This document shows positions 29,501 through 35,487 of a stretch of 35,487 nt of DNA, piece after piece; position 1 is the stretch's first letter, and each line of letters opens with the position of its first letter. The notes under the pieces are model-generated. The model worked only from the letters and a program-made list of their open reading frames with translations. It ran no database searches and was not told the DNA's origin. This stretch comes from a virus. Location: positions 1 through 35,487 of the IMG/VR virus record IMGVR_UViG_3300030430_003920. One strand, written 5' to 3'. The translations under genes and the position numbers were made by a program.

Positions 29501-30725
29501 AGCCATTGGAAAATCTGCTGGTGCAAGTTTAACATCAGGATCAAACAATACTATCGTTGGTAGATTAACAGCCGATGCCCTTACCACAGGTAGCAGTAAT
29601 ATCGTAATAGGAGATTCAGCGTTAGGTACAGCAACAACAGCGACTTTAAATGTAGCAATAGGTGGCGATTGTATGTCTCTTGTCCCAGCAAGTGTCGCAA
29701 TTCAGGATGTAGTTGCAATAGGTCAAAATGCTTTTAAAGGTGCAAGTGGCACAACCACAGGAGCAAATGGAACTGTGGCGTTAGGAAGAGATTCTCTCAA
29801 AGCATTGACTACTGGTTCTAAAAATGTAGCGATAGGTTACAAAGCTGGAGAGACTTACAATGGTAATAACTCAGTAATTATTGGATACGAAGCTGGTTTA
29901 AACATGGATACCACTGGCACAAATGCTAGTAATTCAATTTTAATTGGAGTAGAAGCTGGAAAAGAATTAGATGATGGTAGCTTTAATGTAGCGATAGGTG
30001 AAGAAGCAATGAAATCTAATTCAGGTGGTGGAAATTCAGCAATTAGGAATGTTTGTATTGGATATAGAGCAGGAACTTTATTAAGAACTGGTTCTGATAA
30101 TGTTGTTATTGGACATGGTGCATCAATAAGTGCAACTAATGCTGTCAATCAAATTGCAATAGGAAAAGAAGTAATAGGAGTAGCAGATAATTCTGTAACA
30201 CTTGGTAATGCAGATGTAACTGATGTTTATATGGCACAAGATAGTGGTGCTACAGTTCATTGCGCTGGTGTAAACTTTCCAGATAGTCAAGTTGCAAGTT
30301 CAGATGTAAATACTCTGGATGACTACGAAGAAGGTACATACACAGTAGGATTGACACCAAGTGCAAGTGGAGGAATTACAGTTAATTCGGGTCAAAATAC
30401 TGGAAGTTATACTAAAATAGGTAATTTAGTTCATGTTAATTGTAAAATAGATGTTGAAGCAGTAAGCAGTCCTGTTGGATGGCTTGCTATTGGTTTACCT
30501 TTTACTATTGGCGATGGAACACATGAATCTAAAAGATTTACAGGCTCAGTTCAAATTTTTCCAGTAAATACAGGCACAAATGTAGCCGATTTTGTTTTAA
30601 TTGCAGTTGAGGGTGAGACCCATGTAAGAGTTTATTTAGGAGATACAAATACTATAGTAGCTGATGCCAGCGAGACTTTGCAGGCTGGAACAGATGTATA
30701 CTTAACGGTAACATATCAAGTTTAA
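26502..30725 (+). CDS. Long fibre / adhesin-like virion protein
   Basis: I start at ATG 26502, after GGTGGAGATTTAAG, giving 1407 residues. The N-terminus (DGDLVVSGDLQVSGGG) is typical of phage fibre attachment regions. Residues 100-750 repeat blocks of the type RMRINSSGDVQL / VAERMKIDASGNVSIG and GIGTxSP. Residues 780-1240 repeat NTAIGxxAL, SVAVGxQAGY, NVFIGKDAG, the head-repeat style of trimeric autotransporter adhesins. The end is LDDYEEGTYTVGL followed by GSYTKIGNLVHVNCKI, a C-terminal module shared by many marine phage fibres. It is probably a trimeric receptor-binding fibre. Confidence 0.8.
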   Translation: MFSPMGQTNPEDFGNGGTIDGDLVVSGDLQVSGGGSLSFDEIVQGTQVVEITNTEALLVRKASDGGDVFIVDTQNLRVGIGVTPTSVLHLKQANDGATTEIAIDNSASGGSTDELVGIRFRHNGGTSAGILSGRDEDFSSSANRSGNLIFRTNKDDSYSEKMRLTSGGSLGIGTASPNLIGTSGATTLSIQSASTSGVIELQDANAGTDGELGKIEFQNLNGGASVTGRALIIGSKEGSTHNSTKFQFYTMSSGSVAERMRINSSGDVQLQERLTFSGTNDSIIASSITPHSNGFIYITGGSGGLVIGDDATSSRIQIMNDAEIKFEVNGSEKMRLDSTGLGIGTTSNSGNLLQVFRADGTNSADYTAQIYNADTTSDQGHGLLIRAGNDSNDIPFIVRSRDNNNTYLKINGAGNIGIGLSNGNVWNYQGTALGLSGGSTANNYVAFNLGAYSTSTTGILGDINFTQFASDGTTGAERAIIRGANDGATDSIALKFYTTPTGGSVAERMKIDASGNVSIGNAKGDSITTNTELAIYGGEGADAIIQLLSDNADNTADFFAMRQLASGNFTMGHHTGGGFNDALVIGPYASGNNVGIGGDPVAQFTITDATSPSFAFYESDEGTHDKLWLQSVFQHDLIHQVRFDNNGGGNQYMVINRDQLKINSITFKTGGQVTTASTSVDALTIDSSQNVGIGISNPSDYFANYDNLVVGATSGHTGITIASGNDSYGTIAFADGTSGSAEFEGEIQYRHSDNELSLGVGGNRRMVIDTNSRISLSNNDSGGTTGTDSTSGNTLFGYLAGSSIQDTGIDNTYIGHKAGASTTTGDNNTAIGARALFNITTAGQSVAVGEQAGYSTTDHGNNIFIGCQAGYYQKGESNVFIGKDAGLGAVGSNNDGTVSIGYQSLYSLTSGEFNTAVGYQTLKNATGQRNSVLGYQALFSTTVAGNSVAVGRQAGYSVTDHGNNVFIGDIAGYHQTGESNVFIGKDAGLGASGADGDNNTAIGKSAGASLTSGSNNTIVGRLTADALTTGSSNIVIGDSALGTATTATLNVAIGGDCMSLVPASVAIQDVVAIGQNAFKGASGTTTGANGTVALGRDSLKALTTGSKNVAIGYKAGETYNGNNSVIIGYEAGLNMDTTGTNASNSILIGVEAGKELDDGSFNVAIGEEAMKSNSGGGNSAIRNVCIGYRAGTLLRTGSDNVVIGHGASISATNAVNQIAIGKEVIGVADNSVTLGNADVTDVYMAQDSGATVHCAGVNFPDSQVASSDVNTLDDYEEGTYTVGLTPSASGGITVNSGQNTGSYTKIGNLVHVNCKIDVEAVSSPVGWLAIGLPFTIGDGTHESKRFTGSVQIFPVNTGTNVADFVLIAVEGETHVRVYLGDTNTIVADASETLQAGTDVYLTVTYQV
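29034..29487 (+). repeat. Duplicated adhesin unit inside the fibre gene
   Basis: The stretch from SVAVGEQAGY (near 29034) to GLGAVG recurs as SVAVGRQAGY (near 29340) to GLGASG: about 50 residues of near-identity with the same GESNVFIGKDAGLGA core, offset by about 306 bases. A recent in-frame tandem duplication of about 102 residues is the simplest explanation. Confidence 0.65.
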
Positions 30726-30751
30726 TTGGATAATTAAAAAGGAAAAATAAT

Positions 30752-31000
30752 ATGAGCAATCTTAGTAAAGTAGAAAAAGATGATTATGAAATTCGTACAG
30801 AGTGGAAACACATTCAGATTCGCACGAAAACATCAATAATGGAAGATGGAAAACAAATTTCATATAAGTATAGCAGAAGAGTATTAACCCCAGATATGGA
30901 TGTATCTGGAGAGTCAGCAGAGATACAGGCTTTGGCTGGTGCTTTATGGACAGACGAAGTAAAAAAAGCATGGGCAGATAAACAAGCTGAAGAAGTTTAA
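30752..31000 (+). CDS. Small hypothetical protein after the fibre gene
   Basis: This 82-residue protein, MSNLSKVEKDDYEIRTEW onward, with VLTPDMDVSGES and an acidic helical end, resembles small proteins that follow fibre genes in marine phages. AAAAAGGAAAAATAAT precedes its ATG. A fibre-assembly role is only a guess from position. Confidence 0.6.
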   Translation: MSNLSKVEKDDYEIRTEWKHIQIRTKTSIMEDGKQISYKYSRRVLTPDMDVSGESAEIQALAGALWTDEVKKAWADKQAEEV

Positions 31001-31017
31001 CAAAACAGGAGTCAAAA

Positions 31018-31248
31018 ATGGCTAAAAAAGAAAAACAAAATAGTCCGATCTTGACACTCAATGACGTAGAGTACGATGTGAACAAAGATCTAAATGATGA
31101 ACAAAAGCAGATTTATCTGCATCTAAAAAACATAGATGACAAGATAAATCAGAATAACTTCATTCAACAGCAGTTGATGGTTAGCAAAGATGGATTTGTT
31201 CGCATGATGGAAGAAAGTCTTGCAAAAGAAGAGGCTGAAGCAGAATAA
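31018..31248 (+). CDS. Small helical protein
   Basis: This 76-residue protein starts MAKKEKQNSPILTLNDVEYD and continues into a charged coiled coil (EQKQIYLHLKNIDDKINQN) with an acidic tail. The LTLNDVEYD opening followed by a helix is seen in small phage proteins of the DUF6447 type; I am not certain of the match. ACAGGAGTCAAAA precedes the ATG. Confidence 0.55.
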   Translation: MAKKEKQNSPILTLNDVEYDVNKDLNDEQKQIYLHLKNIDDKINQNNFIQQQLMVSKDGFVRMMEESLAKEEAEAE

Positions 31249-31541
31249 TGCTAGTACGTCGATGCTCTCAAGGCAATGATATTGCGCTTTATAAAAATAC
31301 AAAACCAGGTATGTTAAAAACCGTGCAGCTGAAGAATAAAGATATGATTCAATTTACATACCCAAGTCCGGCGAAAGATTACTTTGTACTGATTGATGGA
31401 AAAATTGTAAAGCGCAGTGACAGTTTTAAAGTGTGTGAAGAATATTACGTGGATTATTGTAACAAAAACTGCGGTCAGAGTCATGGGCGCATCGACATTG
31501 TAAAACACAAACTAGTATATAATCAAGTGACACTAAGATGA
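31248..31541 (+). CDS. Hypothetical protein
   Basis: This 97-residue protein is beta-rich and basic, with three closely spaced Cys in EEYYVDYCNKNCGQSHGR. It is coupled to its neighbours by TAATG and ATGA overlaps. No family recognised. Confidence 0.55.
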   Translation: MLVRRCSQGNDIALYKNTKPGMLKTVQLKNKDMIQFTYPSPAKDYFVLIDGKIVKRSDSFKVCEEYYVDYCNKNCGQSHGRIDIVKHKLVYNQVTLR

Positions 31542-31831
31542 ATAATCCACTAGCAACATTAGTATCATGGCAAACCAGAACAAGTCAATTAGATGGCTGG
31601 ACCGCGTATCATCTTGCAGCTGGTGCTTTCCTTGCAAAAATATTTATGTGGCTAGGTTGGTCAGATTTTTGGGTGGTAATGGGAGTATTTATTATTGGTG
31701 TAGCTTGGGAAATATTTGAATGGTTTATTGAGGGTGACGAAGAAACATATGGGACCAAAAAAGCGTGGGCCTATAACACTGCATCTGATTTAATTGTAGA
31801 AACTGCAATTGCATGGTGGATGGTATTATGA
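31538..31831 (+). CDS. Integral membrane protein, possible lysis function
   Basis: This 97-residue protein has two or three hydrophobic helices (AYHLAAGAFLAKIFMWLGW, FWVVMGVFIIGVAWEIF, and a C-terminal ETAIAWWMVL) with an acidic loop between (EGDEETYGTKK). It directly precedes a holin-like protein, so it may be a holin or antiholin, or another envelope protein. No specific family motif. Confidence 0.55.
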   Translation: MNNPLATLVSWQTRTSQLDGWTAYHLAAGAFLAKIFMWLGWSDFWVVMGVFIIGVAWEIFEWFIEGDEETYGTKKAWAYNTASDLIVETAIAWWMVL

Positions 31832-32118
31832 CAGAAGTAGCTGATCTTTATTTACAGCTGGGTAGCGCTGGTTTTTTAGCAGTTTTATTTGGATTTACTT
31901 TGTACAATATTATTCAAGAAAACAAAGCACAATCCGAGGACCTAGAAGAAATTAAGCAAAGCATACATAAGATGGAGTCTGTATTGGATTCTAGTATGAA
32001 TATAAACGTAAAGCTTATTGATAGATTAAACTCTAGCGATAAAGATAGAGAAATATTCTGGCGTGATTTATCAGATGATATGGCCTATTTAAAGGGTCGC
32101 ATCAATGGAAGATCATAA
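31828..32118 (+). CDS. Holin-like protein (BhlA/UviB type)
   Basis: Started at ATG 31828 in ATGA overlap with the previous stop (96 residues). One N-terminal transmembrane helix (GSAGFLAVLFGFTLYNII) follows a short LYLQL segment, then a charged coiled coil (KAQSEDLEEIKQSIHKM). This is the shape of BhlA/UviB holins. It would permeabilise the inner membrane to let the lysozyme-like protein out. It overlaps the next gene by one base (TAATG). Confidence 0.6.
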   Translation: MTEVADLYLQLGSAGFLAVLFGFTLYNIIQENKAQSEDLEEIKQSIHKMESVLDSSMNINVKLIDRLNSSDKDREIFWRDLSDDMAYLKGRINGRS

Positions 32119-32264
32119 TGGATAGTTTAAAAGTCACATCAATTAGCTTTGCAAACTATGGCGTGTATTTAGCAGAGATTAATCTACTGCTACAATGCAT
32201 TGTAGCGATTATGAGTATTATATACTTAGGACTAAAAATAAAAGGGAAAGCAAATGGACATTAA
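32118..32264 (+). CDS. Small single-span membrane protein in the lysis cassette
   Basis: ATG 32118 in TAATG opens a 48-residue frame. A central hydrophobic helix (LLLQCIVAIMSIIYLGL) is followed by a basic tip (KIKGKANGH). Similar tiny proteins accompany holins in many environmental phages, so it may be a second holin-type protein. It overlaps the following gene by 11 bases. Confidence 0.6.
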   Translation: MDSLKVTSISFANYGVYLAEINLLLQCIVAIMSIIYLGLKIKGKANGH

Positions 32265-32517
32265 ATCAATCGTAGTAGGCGAAATAACCAAGCAAGTGGA
32301 AGCTAGTATACCTCAGTTAACAAACGGCCTAGAATCGCTTGTTATCAGCAAAATACAATCTAAAGAATTTGAAAAAGAATGGGCCACAGCTATTAATTCA
32401 AAACTCAATCTACCATTAATGAACGAAGCGCAAGAGCAAGAGCTATTTGAGACACTTGTAGATAAGGGTACAGATATATTAGCTGGTATCATGTCAAAGT
32501 TATTAAAAGCTAAATAA
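32254..32517 (+). CDS. Hypothetical helical protein
   Basis: This 87-residue protein is predicted all helical and amphipathic (VVGEITKQVEASIPQL, FETLVDKGTDILAGIMSKLL). AAGGGAAAGCAA precedes the ATG. No family recognised. It separates the holin-like genes from the basic proteins. Confidence 0.55.
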   Translation: MDIKSIVVGEITKQVEASIPQLTNGLESLVISKIQSKEFEKEWATAINSKLNLPLMNEAQEQELFETLVDKGTDILAGIMSKLLKAK

Positions 32518-32771
32518 TGATTACGTACCGAGGAGAACGTTTTTCCGGGTATAATAAAGTCAAGCGGACACCCGGCAAACGCAAGAAATTTGCTGTGTTG
32601 GCCAAACAAGGCAAGCGAGTGAAGCTCATTCGCTTTGGTGATCCGAACATGCGGATTAAAAAGTCAAGTCCAGCAAGGCGTAAATCATTTCGCGCAAGAC
32701 ATAAATGCGATTTACCAGCAACAAGAAAAAATAAGCTAACTGCACGATATTGGTCGTGCCGAAATTGGTGA
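32517..32771 (+). CDS. Basic protein ending in RYWSCRNW
   Basis: This 84-residue protein is strongly basic. KKFAVLAKQGKRVKLIRFGD, SPARRKSFRARHKCD and the C-terminal ARYWSCRNW are the conserved blocks of a family common in environmental phages and giant viruses; the paired Cys could bind metal. Function is unknown; a nucleic-acid-binding or packaged internal protein is plausible. It is the first of four adjacent basic genes. Confidence 0.65.
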   Translation: MITYRGERFSGYNKVKRTPGKRKKFAVLAKQGKRVKLIRFGDPNMRIKKSSPARRKSFRARHKCDLPATRKNKLTARYWSCRNW

Positions 32772-32775
32772 TATT

Positions 32776-32958
32776 ATGGCAAAGCGAAGAAAGTCTAGAG
32801 TAAACGAAGCGGGTAACTACACGAAGCCAGCGCTTCGTAAAAGATTGTTTTATAGAATTAAACGTGGAAGCAAGGGGGGACCTCCAAATGTTTGGAGCGC
32901 TCGTAAGGCCCAGCTTCTCGCAAGAGCATATAAAAAAGCCGGTGGTGGTTACAGATAA
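32776..32958 (+). CDS. Short basic protein (DUF5872-like)
   Basis: This 60-residue protein contains GNYTKPALRKRLFYRIKRG, SKGGPPNVWSARKAQ and ends AYKKAGGGYR, a set of motifs I associate with the DUF5872-type proteins of viruses. About one third of residues are Lys or Arg. TAATG overlap joins it to the next gene. Confidence 0.6.
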   Translation: MAKRRKSRVNEAGNYTKPALRKRLFYRIKRGSKGGPPNVWSARKAQLLARAYKKAGGGYR

Positions 32959-33206
32959 TGGCACTAAAAAAATCACAAAAAAGTTTAAAGAAATGGACCA
33001 AGCAAGATTGGGGTTACATTTCAAAAGGCGATAGTAAAAAACCAAGGCGTAAGCGTGGTCGTTATTTACCCGCTAGTGTACGCCGAGGTATGACAGCATC
33101 ACAAAAGGCTTACGAGAATCGTAGGAAACGCGCTGCAAATCGTAGGGGTAAGCAGCGTGCAAAATACAGCAAACGAACAGCAGCTAAAGTAAGGAGGGCA
33201 AGATAA
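32958..33206 (+). CDS. Basic protein, Lys/Arg-rich
   Basis: This 82-residue protein contains LKKWTKQDWGYISKGD, RYLPASVRRGMTASQKAYENRR and a Lys/Arg-rich tail with many AxxR repeats. It resembles the preceding gene's family and has nucleic-acid-binding composition. It ends in TAATG overlap with a 27-residue gene. Confidence 0.6.
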   Translation: MALKKSQKSLKKWTKQDWGYISKGDSKKPRRKRGRYLPASVRRGMTASQKAYENRRKRAANRRGKQRAKYSKRTAAKVRRAR

Positions 33207-33289
33207 TGCCGGGACATTACGGATCTAAAATGAAGAAAAAAGGTAAGAAGAAGAAAAGAAAGATGGTCAAGATGAGGAAGCGCAAGTGA
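33206..33289 (+). CDS. 27-residue Lys/Arg peptide
   Basis: ATG 33206 follows AAGGAGGGCAAGATA, a very strong ribosome site. The product begins MPGHYGSKMKKK and ends KMRKRK; 15 of 27 residues are Lys or Arg. Its stop overlaps the GTG start of the lysozyme-like gene (GTGATAA). Similar tiny MPGHY-type peptides occur in environmental phages. It is probably real in spite of its length. Confidence 0.6.
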   Translation: MPGHYGSKMKKKGKKKKRKMVKMRKRK

Positions 33290-33768
33290 TAAACGCACCA
33301 CAAATGCGTGAGGTCATCACAGACACGTTAAATGCCTTGGGGTCAAAATACGCCGATCCCAAGGCTATTGACTTAATATACAACACAGGATTAGTGGAAT
33401 CTAAATACGTGTATATTAAGCAGATTAAAGGACCAGCTCGCGGGTTTTTTCAGATTGAACCATTTACTGCAATTGATATTTGTAATAACTATTTACAGTA
33501 TCGTGATTCGTTAATGAAGCAAGTCGCTTTAGTGTCTAAGCTAGATTGGAAATATTTCATCACGCCAGAAGAAAACGATTGGCAAGATATATTAACCAGC
33601 AATTTACACGCTCAAATCTGCATGGTACGTATGCACTATCGCAGAGTTCCAAAACCTCTTCCACGTACCTTAGAAGATCAATCTGGTTACTGGAAAAATT
33701 TTTACAATACCCATAAAGGCAAAGGTACACCAGAACATTTTATGGAAATAGTTTCTAAGTATGGATGA
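33286..33768 (+). CDS. Lysozyme-like / transglycosylase endolysin
   Basis: This 160-residue protein starts at GTG 33286. IYNTGLVESKYVYI supplies the catalytic Glu38 after a helix, and GPARGFFQIEPFTA is the ARGFFQI motif (compare GLFQI of SLT and goose-type lysozymes). The rest is helical, with NLHAQICMVRMHYRR. No signal peptide or membrane segment, so export would depend on the holin-like proteins. It probably cleaves peptidoglycan glycan strands at lysis. Confidence 0.75.
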   Translation: MINAPQMREVITDTLNALGSKYADPKAIDLIYNTGLVESKYVYIKQIKGPARGFFQIEPFTAIDICNNYLQYRDSLMKQVALVSKLDWKYFITPEENDWQDILTSNLHAQICMVRMHYRRVPKPLPRTLEDQSGYWKNFYNTHKGKGTPEHFMEIVSKYG

Positions 33769-33949
33769 TGCAGCACAAATAGATCATCTTATCGATGTAA
33801 TGAAACAGCTACAGCAACTAGAAAAGATGTTAGCTGAAACCAATGGTGAAGACTTAGTGTTGCTATCCATGATATTAGCGCTTATTAAAGTAACTCAAGT
33901 ACCGAATGTCACCATTTTAAGTAATAATAGAGGAATGGCACAAGCATGA
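33761..33949 (+). CDS. Small helical protein
   Basis: This 62-residue protein overlaps the lysozyme-like gene by eight bases and the connector gene by four. It contains a leucine-rich coiled coil (HLIDVMKQLQQLEKMLAETN) followed by a hydrophobic helix (LVLLSMILALIKV). It could be a lysis accessory or connector-associated protein; no family recognised. Confidence 0.5.
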   Translation: MDDAAQIDHLIDVMKQLQQLEKMLAETNGEDLVLLSMILALIKVTQVPNVTILSNNRGMAQA

Positions 33950-34926
33950 GCAGATACGAAGCATTTTGCAATACAACCACAGATTTACAAGCGATAGCAG
34001 ATGTAGATGCATTTGATCGTAAACGTGTACTACCTAGTGGTAATTGGGTAGCTAGCGGAACTACAAATTTATATTTACTAAATAACTCAGGTTTCGTAAC
34101 TCAATTGTACATGGACGGAGCTGAACAAACCGTAGTAACCGACACACCAAACGCAGATAATGAATATAAATATGACAGTGCTACTGATCAGCTTTCCTTC
34201 TTTTTGTCCAGTTCTAGTGTAGCAGATTTAGCTACAAAAAACTTTGAGGAGTCGCAAGATTTCAGCACGCTCAAACAAGCGGTAGTCAATGAGAGCGCTA
34301 ATTTTATAAGGTCCTACATCAATAGGCCGGTTTACAAAAGAAACAACTCAGATTTACAAGGCGCACATGCCAGACCCTATGACTTTATTTTAATTCGCAT
34401 CAACGCAATTATTGCAGTGGCTGATTTAATTCGTCGCGAAAACATGGAGAAAGCAGATGAGATTTATGCCAAAGCAATAAGTCCAGATGGAGATGGCTTA
34501 CTTGATAGATTAAAGCGTGGTGACTTTGCGTTGTGGCACGAAACTACCAACCGGTCAGAAGATGGCATTGTGCAAGTGGTTAATTTGGATAATTCTAGCA
34601 CCGGATTTCCAAGAGATATTAAAATGCATGGTCCACCCAATGTAGACTATGACGAAGTTCGTATTGTTATATCTACAGCTGGTACGTTTTCTCCGGGTAC
34701 AGAGAGTCCAGTAAAATACGATGTATTTGTGAAAGATGATACTGGACTAAGAATGTCTAAAGTTGTAGACGGTGAACAGATAAATGGATCTTATCAAAAT
34801 TTAGCATATGGCGCACAAGTTGCTTTTCAGCCGGGCGTCTACACTCTAAACGATGAGTTTGCGGTTACATTTCAATCTTCTGATATTGCGATTGGAAGTG
34901 TGAAATCTGGCCAGATATATCGATAA
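33946..34926 (+). CDS. Head-tail connector / adaptor protein (probable)
   Basis: This 326-residue protein has a helical centre (TLKQAVVNESANFIRSYINRPVY..., LIRINAIIAVADLIRREN) of the kind seen in gp6-like head-tail adaptors, which pack on the portal. A C-terminal beta-sandwich of about 120 residues follows. The N-terminal 100 residues are beta-rich. It precedes the tail terminator-like gene with an ATG in TAATG. The family call rests on position and the helical segment. Confidence 0.55.
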   Translation: MSRYEAFCNTTTDLQAIADVDAFDRKRVLPSGNWVASGTTNLYLLNNSGFVTQLYMDGAEQTVVTDTPNADNEYKYDSATDQLSFFLSSSSVADLATKNFEESQDFSTLKQAVVNESANFIRSYINRPVYKRNNSDLQGAHARPYDFILIRINAIIAVADLIRRENMEKADEIYAKAISPDGDGLLDRLKRGDFALWHETTNRSEDGIVQVVNLDNSSTGFPRDIKMHGPPNVDYDEVRIVISTAGTFSPGTESPVKYDVFVKDDTGLRMSKVVDGEQINGSYQNLAYGAQVAFQPGVYTLNDEFAVTFQSSDIAIGSVKSGQIYR

Positions 34927-35360
34927 TGGCAATCACCTTCACCAACAACCTTAAAACAAATATTTTAGACCCACTACAGGCGCTACTACAAGCAGAGTTT
35001 ACATTATCAGTAAACTACGACACAGAGTATGTGCAGCGTGGAACCAACTGGTTTAATCTCAAACCTATTAGTGATAACGTTTTAGAAGAGTTAGCGTCTA
35101 GTCATACAAGAGAGTACCAAGTATTAATTCAGTATTATCGGCTCGTGTCAGGACAATACAGAAAGGACACGCATATTGATACAGTTTCCAATGTAATCGA
35201 GCGATTAAAACGCTTAGTGCGTAACAATACATCGCATCAAACATTCTTTTTTAATGGTCGCATCGAGGATATTAATTATCAACCAGATCTTGGGGATCTG
35301 TCATCCGATGTACTATTAGTAGAAGCAAATTTTATAGCAAACGTTTTTGAGGTGGTATGA
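34926..35360 (+). CDS. Tail terminator / head-tail joining protein (probable)
   Basis: This 144-residue protein has the alpha/beta layout of tail terminators (gpU-like): an N-terminal helix (NILDPLQALLQAEF), strands ending in YQVLIQYYRLVSG, helix TVSNVIERLKRLVRNN, and C-terminal strands VLLVEANFIANVFEV. It lies between the connector and the major tail gene. It would cap the tail tube at the head end. Its stop overlaps the origin-crossing gene by four bases. Confidence 0.65.
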   Translation: MAITFTNNLKTNILDPLQALLQAEFTLSVNYDTEYVQRGTNWFNLKPISDNVLEELASSHTREYQVLIQYYRLVSGQYRKDTHIDTVSNVIERLKRLVRNNTSHQTFFFNGRIEDINYQPDLGDLSSDVLLVEANFIANVFEVV

Positions 35361-35487
35361 AAGTAAAAAAGAAAGACAAAGTTGGCATGATACCAAAGCA
35401 TAGTAGCCATTCTGGATTAAGCAGAGAAGCTTGGTCCAAATTAAACGAAGGTAAGTCTGTATCGCTAGAATTCATCCCAGAAATGGC
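35357..35487 (+). CDS. 5' part of a small protein gene that crosses the window ends
   Basis: ATG 35357 lies in ATGA overlap with the tail-terminator gene. The frame begins MKVKKKDKVGMIPKHSS and runs off the window; it continues at bases 2-136 through the shared terminal sequence to give 55 residues. Confidence 0.8.
   Translation, partial: MKVKKKDKVGMIPKHSSHSGLSREAWSKLNEGKSVSLEFIPEM
35390..35487. repeat. 98-base terminal overlap (circular contig)
   Basis: These bases equal 2-99 exactly. Base 1 is T where base 35389 is G. One gene reads cleanly across the join, and no coding sequence is repeated, so this is most simply an assembly overlap of a circular or circularly permuted genome of about 35,388 bp rather than a true terminal repeat. 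Confidence 0.85.

Overview
The window is one complete temperate tailed-phage genome, cut open at an arbitrary point. Bases 2-99 reappear exactly at 35390-35487, so the molecule closes into a circle of about 35.4 kb, and one small gene crosses the cut. A tape-measure gene, tail-assembly chaperones joined by a -1 frameshift site, a major tail protein and the absence of any sheath gene point to a siphovirus. An integrase next to an attP carrying the 3' half of a methionine tRNA, plus a divergent repressor/Cro pair, makes it temperate. The fibre, LamG tail protein and small Lys/Arg-rich proteins resemble those of environmental, mostly marine, phages. Shine-Dalgarno sequences and the tRNA-Met half fit a proteobacterial host; this is inference.

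Layout on the circle: (1) 19461-35487 and 1-7869, rightward late genes: sigma-like HTH protein, terminase, portal, MuF-type head protein, neck protein, scaffold, capsid, two paralogous small proteins, long fibre, lysis cassette, basic proteins, lysozyme-like protein, connectors, major tail protein, chaperones, tape measure, LamG tail protein, distal tail protein. (2) 7870-8113, terminator and attP. (3) 8114-10018, leftward integrase and repressor. (4) 10117-16506, rightward early genes: Cro, Xis-like protein, SSB, three PD-(D/E)XK-type nucleases, small membrane and zinc-ribbon proteins, RecB-like exonuclease, primase-helicase. (5) 16507-17445, non-coding candidate replication origin ending in a strong terminator. 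(6) 17446-19124, leftward four-gene operon with a GP88-family protein. (7) 19125-19460, divergent control region.

The most striking observation is in the terminase large subunit. The gene is interrupted exactly between the conserved GEGI and DYLVIDE (Walker B) motifs by 29 nt. This insert begins with an in-frame TGA, folds into a perfect 6-bp hairpin with a GGAA tetraloop, blocks all three frames, and ends with ATC, an Ile codon synonymous with the last codon before it (ATT). The arrangement closely parallels the T4 gene 60 translational bypass and suggests ribosome hopping in an essential packaging gene. Other notable signals: a tandem 10-bp TTGCAA repeat present in both attP arms and again between the GP88 and late operons; an ATGCA-N6-TGCAT operator-like site shared by the immunity region and attP; opposed 9-bp iteron arrays downstream of the helicase gene; and an internal, intergenic-like ribosome-binding site inside the repressor gene.
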